The notes: generated by a model from the sequence alone, not told the origin. Shown: positions 7,904-16,933, counted from the first letter of the stretch. The stretch is DNA of 64,000 bases from Brevibacillus sp. SYP-B805 (GCF_011059135.1 NZ_JAALGD010000006.1:62001-126000), one strand, 5' to 3'. Numbers and translations: made by a program.

Positions 7904-9067
7904 ATGCCATTCTATTATCGCATGGGAGAGATTCCTCACAAGCGGCATATCACGTTTTACAAGCCGGACGGCGGGCTGTACCGCGAACAGGTGATGGGCA
8001 CGAAAGGCTTCTCCGGCATCCAATCCATTCTGTATCATCACAACCCGCCCACCCAGGTGCGGGAGACCCGGAAGCATGCCGATCGCCGCATCGAGTATCG
8101 CCCGCAGGAAGAGCTGAAACACCGCCACTTCCTGACGTTTGATCTGCCGGCCGGCGGGGACCCGATCCTTGGCCGCCAGTACCTGCTGGGCAACAAGGAC
8201 GTGGTCCTCGGCGTCGCCGTGCCCACCGAGCCCATGGACTATTTCTACCGCAATGCGGACGGGGATGAAGTGCTGTTCGTCCATCAGGGAGAGGGCGAAC
8301 TGCAGACGATCTACGGGACCATCACCTATCGCCAGGGGGATTATCTGGTCATTCCGATCGGCACCACCTACCGGATCGTGCCGAAGGGAGAGCAGAACCG
8401 TTTTCTGGTGATCGAATCCCAAAACGAGATCGTGCCGCCGAAGCGCTACCGCAACGAACACGGCCAGCTCTTGGAACATTCGCCGTTTTGCGAGCGGGAC
8501 ATGCGTCCGCCGGAGCGGCTGGATACCCATGTGGAAAGCGGCGATTTCGAAGTGCGGGTGAAGCGGGGGGACGCCCTGTACAGCTATTTCTTCGATTTCC
8601 ACCCGTTCGACGTGGTAGGCTGGGACGGGTATCTGTATCCCTATGCGCTCAGCATCCATGATTTCGAGCCGATCACCGGCCGCATCCACCAGCCGCCCCC
8701 GGTCCATCAGACGTTTGCCGGTCAACATTTTGTCATCTGCTCGTTTGTGCCGCGGCTGTACGATTACCATCCGCAGGCCATTCCGGCGCCCTACTTCCAC
8801 AGCAACGTGGAAAGTGATGAGGTGCTTTACTACGTGGACGGCAACTTCATGAGCCGCAAAGGCATCCACGAGGGCTCCATCACGCTGCATCCGATGGGGA
8901 TTCCGCACGGGCCGCACCCCGGCAAGATCGAAGCCAGCATCGGCAAAAAGGAGACGCAGGAGCTGGCGGTGATGCTGGATACGTTCCATCCGCTGTTCGT
9001 GACAAGCTTGGCGGAAGCGGTCGAGGATCAAGCGTACATGGCGAGCTGGCTGCCGTCAAAGGAATAG
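7904..9067 (+). CDS. hmgA: Homogentisate 1,2-dioxygenase
   Basis: 387 residues, the compact bacterial form. It opens the aromatic ring of homogentisate to maleylacetoacetate using O2 and ferrous iron. Two cupin segments are visible: one near 118-150 (GDEVLFVHQGEGELQT...YLVIPIGTTY) and the iron-binding one near 299-340 (YFHSNVESDEVLYY and HPMGIPHGPHPG), which hold the His/Glu ligands. Start ATG after AAAGGGGGAACGTCA. It lies between the FAH-family gene and a flavin-reductase-like gene with tight spacing, so the three are probably co-transcribed. Confidence 0.95.
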   Translation: MPFYYRMGEIPHKRHITFYKPDGGLYREQVMGTKGFSGIQSILYHHNPPTQVRETRKHADRRIEYRPQEELKHRHFLTFDLPAGGDPILGRQYLLGNKDVVLGVAVPTEPMDYFYRNADGDEVLFVHQGEGELQTIYGTITYRQGDYLVIPIGTTYRIVPKGEQNRFLVIESQNEIVPPKRYRNEHGQLLEHSPFCERDMRPPERLDTHVESGDFEVRVKRGDALYSYFFDFHPFDVVGWDGYLYPYALSIHDFEPITGRIHQPPPVHQTFAGQHFVICSFVPRLYDYHPQAIPAPYFHSNVESDEVLYYVDGNFMSRKGIHEGSITLHPMGIPHGPHPGKIEASIGKKETQELAVMLDTFHPLFVTSLAEAVEDQAYMASWLPSKE

Positions 9068-9076
9068 GGAGGTTGT

Positions 9077-9694
9077 ATGGTGGAGATCAATATCGGCGCC
9101 ATTGAGCGTCAGGAGAAATACAAGCTGCTGATCGGCTGCGTAATTCCGCGGCCGATTGCCTGGGTGACATCGGTCAGCGCCGATGGCGTGGTGAACGCCG
9201 CCCCGTTCAGCTACTTCAACGTGGCCTGCATCGACCCGATGATGATCTCGGTGGCGGTCGCGCGCCGGCCGGGAGGCGTGCTGAAGGACACTTCCCGCAA
9301 CATCCAGCAGACCGGCGATTTCGTGGTCAACATGGTGGATCTGCACAATGTGGATGCGGTCAACCAATCTTCCGCCGATTACCCGCCGGAGGTAAGCGAA
9401 GTGGCGGAGCTCGGCTTGACCATGCTCCCATCGGCAGCCGTGAAAGCGCCGCGTCTGGGCGAATCCCGCATCCACTTCGAATGCCGCCTGCACCGTGTCG
9501 TGACGTTGGGCGAGCCGGCCGCCTCCGATTTGATTATCGGGGAAGTGGTCCATGTGCATATTGCTGACGAGCTGTATGACAGCGGAAAAGTGGACCCGCG
9601 GGCATTCGGGGCGGTCAGCCGGCTGGCTGGTCATTCCTACGGGACGATCGGTGACATCTTCGACCGTCCGCGCCCCGTCTATGAGAAGAAATAA
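9077..9694 (+). CDS. Flavin-reductase-like (FMN-binding, DIM6/NTAB) protein
   Basis: 205 residues. The split-barrel flavin-binding fold is recognised from IPRPIAWVTSVSADGVVNAAPFSYFNVACIDPM near the N-terminus and the later FECRLHRVVTLG...IIGEVVHVHI strands. It probably binds FMN and either supplies reduced flavin to a partner oxygenase or acts as an oxidoreductase. It starts nine bases after hmgA with GGGAGGTTGT before the ATG, so it is the last gene of the aromatic operon. Its exact reaction in homogentisate catabolism is not established from sequence. Confidence 0.85.
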   Translation: MVEINIGAIERQEKYKLLIGCVIPRPIAWVTSVSADGVVNAAPFSYFNVACIDPMMISVAVARRPGGVLKDTSRNIQQTGDFVVNMVDLHNVDAVNQSSADYPPEVSEVAELGLTMLPSAAVKAPRLGESRIHFECRLHRVVTLGEPAASDLIIGEVVHVHIADELYDSGKVDPRAFGAVSRLAGHSYGTIGDIFDRPRPVYEKK

Positions 9695-9781
9695 AGCGGG
9701 CATCAGCCAGCCCTTCGGCCATGCACGGGAACCGGAGGGCATTTTTCCGTTCTGCGGGAACGGCGAGCGTGCGGGCATGTT

Positions 9782-10009
9782 TCAATAGTTGGAGACCGCA
9801 TCAATCCGAATGCTGCGATTGTAGTCGGAACTCGTCCCCATATTGGTCGGCGTGCCGTACGGCGTGAAATCGGGCTCCCCTCCCAGCGGATGGACATCGC
9901 TTTGCAGCAGGTAGGCGCTGCGGTCGGAAGGAACCGCGGGATCGGCCGCAGGAGGAGTGGCCTGGCACCCCGCCAAAAGCAGGATCAACATCAGGAAAAT
10001 CATTGGCAT
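9782..10009 (-). CDS. Small putative lipoprotein
   Basis: 75 residues. A short hydrophobic signal ends in LLLAGC, a lipobox with Cys at about residue 15, so the mature protein would be lipid-anchored outside the membrane. The remainder is polar, Pro/Asp/Ser-rich and ends NRSIRIDAVSNY. The start ATG follows GGGAGAGGTGATCCGG. Function unknown. It runs divergently from the PspC gene. Confidence 0.7.
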   Translation of the reverse strand: MPMIFLMLILLLAGCQATPPAADPAVPSDRSAYLLQSDVHPLGGEPDFTPYGTPTNMGTSSDYNRSIRIDAVSNY

Positions 10010-10182
10010 CCGGATCACCTCTCCCTTAGCGTTGCCTGGATTTCCTGCTGCCATTCCGCTCGTCTCCGCCTCGGGACGGAGACAAAATCCCGCTGCGGTC
10101 AGTTTTGCGAGCATGGACTTCTGGGATATCGTAGAGATACAAACCATTATTATCCGGCATACAGGAAAGGATTGATTCGCTG

Positions 10183-10506
10183 ATGACAGGAAAACGCTTG
10201 TACCGTTCCCGAACGGACAGGAAGCTGACGGGCTTGTGCGGGGGGATTGCGCATTTCTTGGGGATTGATTCGACGCTGGTGCGGATCGGGCTCGTTCTGC
10301 TGACCATGTTCACCGGCTTTCCGATTCTGCTCTATTTCCTGCTGGCGCTGCTTGTGCCGAAGGAACCGTACTGGGCATCCGCCTTCCCGGACAGCGTCCA
10401 ACATTACCATGACCTGGACCATGAGATCGAGCGGTTGGAGAAACGGGCGCTGCAGCAGGAGGTTTCCCGCCTGCGCGCCGAACTGGCCAAATACAAGCAG
10501 GCCTGA
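10183..10506 (+). CDS. PspC-domain protein
   Basis: 107 residues. RLYRSRTDRKLTGLCGGIAHFLGIDSTLVRIGLVLLTMF is the PspC signature with one transmembrane hairpin (about 35-60). A charged, coiled-coil-prone tail follows (LDHEIERLEKRALQQEVSRLRAEL). Family members take part in envelope-stress (phage-shock-type) responses. No pspA is nearby. Confidence 0.9.
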   Translation: MTGKRLYRSRTDRKLTGLCGGIAHFLGIDSTLVRIGLVLLTMFTGFPILLYFLLALLVPKEPYWASAFPDSVQHYHDLDHEIERLEKRALQQEVSRLRAELAKYKQA

Positions 10507-10587
10507 CGAGGAAAATGGATTCAACAATGTACCCCTCCGGCATATGATGTAAGGTGATGAACGATCTTACATAGGGAGGGAACAGAA

Positions 10588-10758
10588 GTGTATCTCGGCG
10601 TATTTGACATGAACGAGCGCTTGGAGAAAACGCGGAAAATGCTGCGCGAAAAGCAGCACCTCAAGCAGCTGATCGAAGAAGATATCCGCGAGCTGGAAAA
10701 AGACGTGCAGGCGCTTGAAGAAATGGTCGTTCACTGTTCGAACAAGTCTTCCCGCTAA
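10588..10758 (+). CDS. Small coiled-coil protein
   Basis: 56 residues with GTG start behind GGGAGGGAACAGAA. Almost the whole protein is one charged amphipathic helix (NERLEKTRKMLREKQHLKQL onward to LEEMVVHC). A strong terminator lies directly downstream. Function unknown; the good ribosome site, heptad pattern and terminator support it as a real gene. Confidence 0.65.
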   Translation: MYLGVFDMNERLEKTRKMLREKQHLKQLIEEDIRELEKDVQALEEMVVHCSNKSSR

Positions 10759-10764
10759 GACGGA

Positions 10765-10807
10765 AAACAAGGCGGCAAGCTGATTGATGCAGCTTGCCGC
10801 CTTGTTT
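10765..10807. terminator. Bidirectional terminator
   Basis: An 18-bp perfect stem around a seven-base loop (AAACAAGGCGGCAAGCTG with its complement). It lies between converging genes: the small coiled-coil gene and methionine aminopeptidase. Confidence 0.9.
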
Positions 10808-10824
10808 GTGCATGAGGGGAAAAC

Positions 10825-11586
10825 CTAGGCTTGGAAAATGGTCTGGTCGGTCAGAATCAGCGGGCCCTGGGCGGTGATCGCGATGGTGTGCTCATACTGG
10901 GCGGACAGGCTGCGGTCCGCCGTTCGGGCTGTCCAGCCGTCCTCGTCGATCGTGGCGTGATACGTGCCCGTATTCAGCATCGGTTCGATCGTGATCACCA
11001 TGCCTTCCCGCAGGCGGGGACCTTTGCCGGGTTTGCCGAAATGGGGAACGAGCGGATCTTCATGCATCTGCTGCCCGATGCCATGGCCGGTAAAATCCCG
11101 CACAACCGCGTAGCCGCGCTGTTCCGCATAGGTCTGGACGGCATGGGAGATGTCTCCGATGCGGTTGCCCACCACCGCTTTCTCGATGCCGGCATACAGG
11201 GCGCCTTTGGTGGCTTCCAGCAAGCGGCGGGCTTCCTCGGAGATGGTGCCCACCGGATAGGACCAGGCCGAATCGGCCAGCCAGCCGTTCAGGTTGACCA
11301 CCATGTCGATGGTGACGATATCGCCATTCTGCAAGGGGCGATCGGAAGGAAAACCATGGCAGATGACATCATTGACCGAAGCGCAGGTGGCATAGGGATA
11401 GCCCATATACCCTTTTTGCTCGGGCGTCGCACCGTGCTGTGCCAGGAAACGTTCCACGAACCGGTCGATGTCGGCGGTTGTGACGCCCGGCCGTATCCGG
11501 CTGGCGATCTCCCGGTGGCAGGCCGCAAGCAGTTTTCCCGCTTCGTGCATCCGAGCGATCTGCTCGGGTGTTTTCACATGGATCAT
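10825..11586 (-). CDS. map: Methionine aminopeptidase, type I
   Basis: 253 residues. Removes the initiator methionine from new proteins using two metal ions. Recognisable blocks: the AQHGATPEQKGYMGYPYATCASVNDVICHGFP substrate-side region, GDIVTIDMVVNLNGWLADSAWS with the two metal-binding Asp residues, FTGHGIGQQMHEDP with metal-binding His, and VITIEPML and EHTIAIT with Glu ligands. ATG after GAGGTGAAAACG. It is outside the ribosomal-protein operon that usually holds map, so it is probably the second (MapB/YflG-like) isoenzyme. Confidence 0.93.
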   Translation of the reverse strand: MIHVKTPEQIARMHEAGKLLAACHREIASRIRPGVTTADIDRFVERFLAQHGATPEQKGYMGYPYATCASVNDVICHGFPSDRPLQNGDIVTIDMVVNLNGWLADSAWSYPVGTISEEARRLLEATKGALYAGIEKAVVGNRIGDISHAVQTYAEQRGYAVVRDFTGHGIGQQMHEDPLVPHFGKPGKGPRLREGMVITIEPMLNTGTYHATIDEDGWTARTADRSLSAQYEHTIAITAQGPLILTDQTIFQA

Positions 11587-11691
11587 CGTTTTCACCTCGA
11601 TTGTTCTCTTCATTAGTGTAGACCGGATCGGCTCGGATTGCCACAAACATTTCGACCGTGATACGATGAGAGAGTGGAATGGAGGGATCGT

Positions 11692-12444
11692 ATGGACAAG
11701 TTTCAAGAGCACTTGAGCCATTATCAAGAGAAGATCAGAGAGGATATCGACAAGCGGGTGGCGTTTATTCGCGCGCACATTGACGGCAAGTCCGTAGGCG
11801 GGGCGGTCGTCGGCATTTCCGGAGGCATCGACAGCGCCGTGACGGCCGCGTTGTGCGTGCGGGCGCTCGGCAGGGAGAATGTGATCGGGGTGTGGATGCC
11901 GGCGTATTCCCAGGCGATCCATGCCGAGGATGCGGCGAAGCTGGCGGACGCCATCGGGCTCAATCTGGTCACGGTCGATCTGGGCAAGGCGTACGACGCC
12001 ATCACGGCGGAGCTGGAAAAGGTGCTGCCGCTGGGTGACAAGACAAAAGGCAATACAAAAGCCCGTCTGCGGATGACGACCCTGTATGCGATCGCCAACC
12101 AGAAAGGCTACCTGGTGGTTGACACCTGCAACCGCAGTGAAATCTATGTTGGCTACATGACCAAGGGCGGAGACGGACTGGCCGACATCAATCCGGTCGC
12201 CAGCCTGACCAAGCATGAAATACGCCTCCTCGCCCGCGAACTGGGGATTCCGGAGTCGATCCAGACCAAGGCGCCATCGGCCGACCTGTGGGCGGGACAA
12301 ACGGATGAACAGGAAATGGGCTTCACTTATGAAGAGCTGGACCGCTACCTCATCACCGGGGAGACGACTCCCCAAGCCAAGGAACGGATCGAGTATCTGC
12401 ATCGGATCTCCGAACACAAGCGCAGACCGATGCCGGAGATTTAG
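11692..12444 (+). CDS. nadE: NH3-dependent NAD synthetase
   Basis: 250 residues. Completes NAD biosynthesis by amidating deamido-NAD with ammonia and ATP. The ATP-pyrophosphatase loop SGGIDSAV is at residues 43-50. VDTCNRSEIYVGYMTKGGDGLADINPV and TKAPSADLWAGQTDEQEMGFTYEELD are the conserved NaAD-binding and lid blocks. Length fits the single-domain ammonia-dependent form with no glutaminase domain. ATG after GGAGGGATCGT. Confidence 0.95.
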   Translation: MDKFQEHLSHYQEKIREDIDKRVAFIRAHIDGKSVGGAVVGISGGIDSAVTAALCVRALGRENVIGVWMPAYSQAIHAEDAAKLADAIGLNLVTVDLGKAYDAITAELEKVLPLGDKTKGNTKARLRMTTLYAIANQKGYLVVDTCNRSEIYVGYMTKGGDGLADINPVASLTKHEIRLLARELGIPESIQTKAPSADLWAGQTDEQEMGFTYEELDRYLITGETTPQAKERIEYLHRISEHKRRPMPEI

Positions 12445-12624
12445 GGAATGGCCGTGAGAGCGGTACCGGAACATCTCGCCGGCGCTTGTGCGGATGCACG
12501 CAGAAAACGTTGGCCGGCTTTGGCGGGAAGCGGCCCGCGCCCGGGCGAACGATTGATTCTGCGCGCGTTTTGCGCGATAATAAAAGTTACGTGATTGATG
12601 ACGCTTGGAGAGAGGTGAATCGAG

Positions 12625-12855
12625 ATGTCTACAACCGAACTGATGCTGAAAACCGATTTTGAAGGGCGTGTATTGCGGACCCTGCAAAGCTATTACCGTC
12701 GTTCCAACCATGTGCTGATCCGCGAAAGCTTGTGGGCAAACGGCATGTCGTGGGAAGACGTGGATTACGTGATGTCCCTGCTGGACGGCAAATATACCGT
12801 CAGCGAGATCATGGATATTTTGCGCGAAAAAGGCATTTTTGCCAAGCGGGGCTAA
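12625..12855 (+). CDS. Small conserved hypothetical protein
   Basis: 76 residues, soluble and mostly helical (YYRRSNHVLIRESLWANGMS; DVDYVMSLLDGKYTVSEIMD). The two helices around a short turn look winged-helix-like, but no family can be named. ATG after GAGAGGTGAATCGAG. A terminator follows 36 bases later. Confidence 0.7.
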   Translation: MSTTELMLKTDFEGRVLRTLQSYYRRSNHVLIRESLWANGMSWEDVDYVMSLLDGKYTVSEIMDILREKGIFAKRG

Positions 12856-12891
12856 CCTTCGGGGATGGGCCCGGCTATCGAAGAAGTGGAA

Positions 12892-12918
12892 AACACCGGC
12901 AGCTGCCGGTGTTTTTTA
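12892..12918 (+). terminator. Intrinsic terminator
   Basis: Near-perfect palindrome ACACCGGCAGCTGCCGGTGT followed by TTTTTT, downstream of the 76-residue protein gene. Confidence 0.85.
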
Positions 12919-12935
12919 GTGTGGGGAAGCATCGG

Positions 12936-13436
12936 TCACGAATTCTCCTGCCCCAGGCGCCGATGCCCCTTTTTTTTCCGGTACCACTGCAGGGCGGCAT
13001 AAACGAGGAAATAGCTGCCGATCGCGACGATGACGCCCATGATGGCGCTGCCCGTGAAATAGGCCAGCCCGTTCTGCTTCATCCAGGCGATCCAGTTTTT
13101 CCAGGAGCCGTGATTGTGCTCAATATGCTCTTTGAGCGGTTTGCCGATAATCGTATTGCCCAGCTTGAAATTCAGGATCATGAAGACCGGCAGCACCAGC
13201 TTGCCGATGACGAACCCGATCAGGGCTGCGGAAAAACTGGAGCGGAACAACAGGTTCATCGGATACAGCAGGATAAATGCCAAGCCAAAAGTGGGCAGCG
13301 TGATGAATTCAATAAAGATGCCGACGGAGAAACCCCTTGCGATAAAAGAGGGAGCACCTTTCATCCGGATCAGCTTGTAGTATTCATATTTCGCTTTGCG
13401 CATCAATTTTCTGAACATTGTCGGCTTGTCCCTCAT
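12936..13436 (-). CDS. DUF2062-domain membrane protein
   Basis: 166 residues. Several hydrophobic segments and the layout RGFSVGIFIEFITLPTFGL...ALIGFVIGKLV...GNTIIGKPLK match DUF2062, a family of small membrane proteins of unknown function. The start chosen (MRDKPTMFRKLMRK) follows AAGGAAGATTGCAGAG; MFRKLMRK six residues later is an alternative. No operon partner on this strand. Confidence 0.8.
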   Translation of the reverse strand: MRDKPTMFRKLMRKAKYEYYKLIRMKGAPSFIARGFSVGIFIEFITLPTFGLAFILLYPMNLLFRSSFSAALIGFVIGKLVLPVFMILNFKLGNTIIGKPLKEHIEHNHGSWKNWIAWMKQNGLAYFTGSAIMGVIVAIGSYFLVYAALQWYRKKKGHRRLGQENS

Positions 13437-13640
13437 TCTCTGCAATCTTCCTTTATTATAGCCGATACCGCTGACGAAAGCCATGCAAGAAGCGCAGCTT
13501 TCGCCAGAAATCAACATTTGCCAACTGAAACCTGTCTCCGGTGTCATTCGTATCTGGCAGGCAGGAGGATACGGACTTTTGTCTCCTGCTGTCATTTGGC
13601 ATAATGGGAGTAAATCCTTTCTTCATTCAAGGCAGAAAGC

Positions 13641-14276
13641 GTGGGAATCGGCTTGCAGGAATTCATGGACATGTTCGGCGGATATATCGCAGATTACGGT
13701 TATGCGGCTTTGTACAGCCTGTTTTTTCTCGGGATCCTGGGGATGCCCCTGCCGGAAGAAACGCTGCTGGTCTTCTCCGGCTTTCTGGTCTCAACGGGAA
13801 AATTGCGCTATCTCCCTACCCTGGCTTTCTGCTACCTGGGCTCGATCAGCGCGATGACGACCGCCTACTGGATCGGCAGGACGCTTGGGCTGCCGTTCAT
13901 CGAGCGGTACGGCAAACGCTTCGGATTGGGGTATACTTTATACAAGCGGACGGAGGAATGGTTTTCCCGCATCGGCAAATGGGCGCTCGCCGTCGGCTAC
14001 TTTATCCCGGGCGTGCGGCAGTTTACCGCCTATTTCGCCGGCATTACGAAGCTCTCCTTTCCGTCTTTCATGCTGTATACGTATATCGGCGGATTGTGCT
14101 GGAGCGTGCTTTTCGTTACGCTGGGCAAATTCCTTGGAGAGCGCTGGGAGCAGTTGTTTGGCATCATCTCCCGCAATCTGGCCGTCTTCTTTACGATCGT
14201 GCTTGGGGCGGTCATCGCGCTTTCCTTTTATCAGCGGCGCAAGCTGTTGTCCAAACCGAAGCAGGAGGGATCATGA
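13641..14276 (+). CDS. DedA-family membrane protein
   Basis: 211 residues. Multi-pass membrane protein of the DedA/SNARE-associated (VTT) family, linked to undecaprenyl-phosphate or phospholipid flipping and proton-motive homeostasis. The N-terminal re-entrant motif is GILGMPLPEETLLVFSGFLVS, and the second, FIPGVRQFTAYFAGITKLSF, carries the conserved arginine. The GTG start has only a weak ribosome site; ATG at 13665 is the alternative. Its stop overlaps the ATG of the next gene (ATGA), so the two are translationally coupled. Confidence 0.9.
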   Translation: MGIGLQEFMDMFGGYIADYGYAALYSLFFLGILGMPLPEETLLVFSGFLVSTGKLRYLPTLAFCYLGSISAMTTAYWIGRTLGLPFIERYGKRFGLGYTLYKRTEEWFSRIGKWALAVGYFIPGVRQFTAYFAGITKLSFPSFMLYTYIGGLCWSVLFVTLGKFLGERWEQLFGIISRNLAVFFTIVLGAVIALSFYQRRKLLSKPKQEGS

Positions 14277-14812
14277 TGGACATGGAAGAAAATCGGACAC
14301 AGGAAGCTCCCTTAACCAATGTGCCTGCCGTGCAGCAGCAGAAAGAGTTGATTCTCCTCGAACTGCCGGAGGAACACCGCAGATTCTACGACAGGCTGCG
14401 GGAAAAGATACAGGCTTTCATTCGGGAAAAGGGCGTAAGCGACAAAATTGCCAGCTATGTGCTGCTGGCGCCCGACCTGTTCGTTGTCCTGGCCCGCCTG
14501 ATGCTGGACAAGCGGGTACCCATGCAGGCGAAAGCGATCGCGGGAGCGGCTGTCGCCTACTTCATCACCCCTCTCGACTTCATCCCGGAGGTCGTGACCG
14601 GGGCGTTTGGCCTGCTGGACGACGTGGTGTTGGCCGTTTATGCCCTGCGCAGAATCCTCGTGGATGTGGATGAGCGCATCGTCCGGGAGCATTGGAGCGG
14701 GGATGAAGATCTGCTGGGTGCCATCACGCGGGTTGTCAAGGCGGCCGACGACCTGCTCGGGAAGAAAATCCTGAAGAAACTGGAAGCGGTGCTGTTTCAC
14801 AGACAAAAATAA
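14273..14812 (+). CDS. DUF1232 (YkvA-like) membrane protein
   Basis: 179 residues. The DUF1232 core is KAIAGAAVAYFITPLDFIPEVVTGAFGLLDDVVLAVYALRRI (about residues 88-130). It has a hydrophobic hairpin and the PxDxIP motif typical of this family; function is unknown. A helical N-terminal extension of about 85 residues precedes it. ATG overlaps the DedA stop by four bases, with GGAGG seven bases upstream. Confidence 0.85.
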   Translation: MMDMEENRTQEAPLTNVPAVQQQKELILLELPEEHRRFYDRLREKIQAFIREKGVSDKIASYVLLAPDLFVVLARLMLDKRVPMQAKAIAGAAVAYFITPLDFIPEVVTGAFGLLDDVVLAVYALRRILVDVDERIVREHWSGDEDLLGAITRVVKAADDLLGKKILKKLEAVLFHRQK

Positions 14813-14841
14813 ACAGAATCACGGTGAGAGGAAATCGGAGA

Positions 14842-15789
14842 ATGAAATATTTGCTTGATTATGCGGAAGGGGAACGGGTGATCACGTTCTGCCTGGTGAA
14901 AAGCAGGGAAGTGGGCGTTGCCAGCAATCAGACGGAATATCTCAATCTGGAAGTGGGCGACCGTTCCGGCACCATGACGGCCAAGCTGTGGGATGTTACG
15001 GAAGAGATGAAGGCGATGATCCAGGTCAAGTCGGTGATCAAAATCGATGCCCAGGTGCAGCAATACCGCGGCAAAAAGCAGCTGGTGATTCACAGGATCC
15101 GGCTCGCTGCCCCGGCGGATGAGGTCTCCGTGGAGTCGCTTGCGCCCGTATCGTCCCAACAGCCGGAGGCGATGTGGGAGAAGCTCAAGGCCTATGCGGC
15201 CCAGATCAAAAGTCCGGTGCTCTCGCGTGTGGTAGAAGAACTGCTGGACGATCCGGAAGTGAGCGGGCGTCTGCGCTCGTTTCCTGCCGGCGTCAGGATG
15301 CATCACCACTATGTGCACGGGCTGCTGGAGCATATCGTCTCTCTCTTGGCGGCCGCCGAACGGCTGCTGCCGCTCTATCCGCAGGTGGACAGGGATGTGC
15401 TCTATGCCACCTGCATCCTGCATGATATCGGCAAATTGTACGAGCTTTCCGACGCCATCGCGCCCGATTATACGACCCCGGGCCAGCTGATCGGCCATCT
15501 GGTGATGGGGGTGGAACTGGTGACGGAAGCGTGCCGCAGGTGCGGGATTTCGCCGGATCACAGCGAGATCCTCCACTTGAAGCACTGTATCCTGAGCCAT
15601 CACGGCGATGTGGAAAACGGTTGGGGCAGCGCCGTGTCGGGGAAAACACCGACGGCGGTCATCTTCCACTACCTCGACCAGATCGACAGCAAGATGAATG
15701 CCCTTTCCCAGACGCTGGCGGAGATGGGGGAAGACGAGGAATGGGGGCAAGCCCCCGCCCTGCGTCGCAAGATCTGGCGCGGATTTTGA
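14842..15789 (+). CDS. yhaM: 3'-5' exoribonuclease YhaM family
   Basis: 315 residues. An N-terminal OB-fold nucleic-acid-binding domain (about 1-95) precedes an HD phosphohydrolase domain (about 150-290). HHHYVHGLLEHI, the ILHDIGK pair at residues 192-198 and LKHCILSHHG are the metal-binding histidines/aspartates. YhaM trims RNA, and also single-stranded DNA, from the 3' end in Gram-positive bacteria. ATG after GAGAGGAAATCGGAGA, 29 bases past the DUF1232 gene. A strong terminator follows. Confidence 0.93.
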   Translation: MKYLLDYAEGERVITFCLVKSREVGVASNQTEYLNLEVGDRSGTMTAKLWDVTEEMKAMIQVKSVIKIDAQVQQYRGKKQLVIHRIRLAAPADEVSVESLAPVSSQQPEAMWEKLKAYAAQIKSPVLSRVVEELLDDPEVSGRLRSFPAGVRMHHHYVHGLLEHIVSLLAAAERLLPLYPQVDRDVLYATCILHDIGKLYELSDAIAPDYTTPGQLIGHLVMGVELVTEACRRCGISPDHSEILHLKHCILSHHGDVENGWGSAVSGKTPTAVIFHYLDQIDSKMNALSQTLAEMGEDEEWGQAPALRRKIWRGF

Positions 15790-15795
15790 AAACGG

Positions 15796-15830
15796 ACGGT
15801 TTCGGCAGTAGAGGTGCCGGAACCGTTTTT
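15796..15830 (+). terminator. Intrinsic terminator of yhaM
   Basis: ACGGTTTCGGCA pairs with TGCCGGAACCGT (12 bp, one G-T pair), with a seven-base loop, then TTTTTCTTTTT. Confidence 0.9.
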
Positions 15831-15946
15831 CTTTTTGCAACTTTCTCAACTCCGGGTTCAGGTAGGAGTTTCGCCGACCGTGTAGAATACCTATGGATAG
15901 TCCGGGAAATTGGACAAGTACCAGCCATACAGTAAGGAGAAGGTTC

Positions 15947-16933
15947 ATGAAACGGCCAACCTACACCCTGTCCAGTCTGATCAAAAAGGTGTTCCGGCCC
16001 GGGGAGCGTTCGCTGCCGCGACACGAGATCAAGGAACGGCTTCAGCAGTTTCTGACCGCCTATGGGTACGAGCTTGACAGCGAAACAGCGCTCGCCAAGA
16101 TTTTGCAGATGAAGCAATCGCCTGTACGGGTCGGACATACGGAGGCCATTATCGAATTGACGTACCAACCCCATCAGCTGTTCGATCTCGCGTACCGATT
16201 CCTGCGGGATACCCATACGCCCAAAAAGTTTGAACAAATCGTGCCCGAACTTCGCCGGCAGACGCAGTTTTCCTGGAACCAGGTGACGCGCCTGCTCGAA
16301 CTGGAACGGGACCCGCGTTTTGTTCAATATCAAGGCGATCCGCGCTGGTTTTTGGCCGAGTGGAAAGTGGCGAACGATCATGTCTATGACTTCATGCGCA
16401 CCAACGGTTTGAGACAGATCTCGCTGCGCTCCCTTGCCTATTTTCTGGAGCATGAGGTGGGGATATCCCTGCGGGAAGAATTGTTCCTGCCGGAAGCGGA
16501 CGACCGTTTTCAGCTGGAGGGAGAGTCGCTGATGATCGTGGAGGAAGCGGCGGACACGCCTCCCGCCATGGACGGGCATGACAGCCTCCAACAGGCGCAT
16601 GGCCCTGAGGAGCATCCCCCCATGCCGCTGGAAGGGAGAGCAGAAGCCGCTGCCACCGTCAGCCCCGAATGGAAGACCAAACAAGAAAGCATTGAGGAGG
16701 AAATCTTTGTGAATACGCTTGAAACCAAATCGACTGCTGCGGAAGTAAGCCAACTCCTGCGCCAGGCGCTGGGCCGGCTGGAAGAAAGGAACCAGCAAAT
16801 GGCAGCGGAGGTTGTGTCCTTTTTTCAACAAAGCAATCTGCAGGCGATCGAAGAACTGATGCAAGAGAAGCACAAAAATGAACAGATCGTGCAGGGCCTG
16901 CGCCAACTGCTGACTATGACGGATGAACAATGA
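15947..16933 (+). CDS. Unrecognised protein: two winged-helix-like regions and a helical tail
   Basis: 328 residues, not assigned to a named family. Residues ~1-75 and ~95-150 each look like a winged-helix unit. The second (KKFEQIVPELRRQ...DPRFVQYQGDPRWFLAEW) resembles HARE-HTH/RpoE-delta-type domains; this is inference. Residues ~200-250 are a Pro/Glu-rich linker. The C-terminus (~266-322) is a long helix with the block AAEVVSFFQQSNLQAIEELM, QEK, which recurs in the next gene. ATG after AAGGAGAAGGTTC. Its stop overlaps the next ATG (ATGA), so both products are probably made in fixed ratio. Confidence 0.8.
   Translation: MKRPTYTLSSLIKKVFRPGERSLPRHEIKERLQQFLTAYGYELDSETALAKILQMKQSPVRVGHTEAIIELTYQPHQLFDLAYRFLRDTHTPKKFEQIVPELRRQTQFSWNQVTRLLELERDPRFVQYQGDPRWFLAEWKVANDHVYDFMRTNGLRQISLRSLAYFLEHEVGISLREELFLPEADDRFQLEGESLMIVEEAADTPPAMDGHDSLQQAHGPEEHPPMPLEGRAEAAATVSPEWKTKQESIEEEIFVNTLETKSTAAEVSQLLRQALGRLEERNQQMAAEVVSFFQQSNLQAIEELMQEKHKNEQIVQGLRQLLTMTDEQ

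Noticed and set aside
10825-12711. A 628-codon minus-strand frame reading through nadE into methionine aminopeptidase
   Set aside because: Only the last 253 codons are real (MetAP with its own ATG and ribosome site). The upstream part is antisense to nadE.
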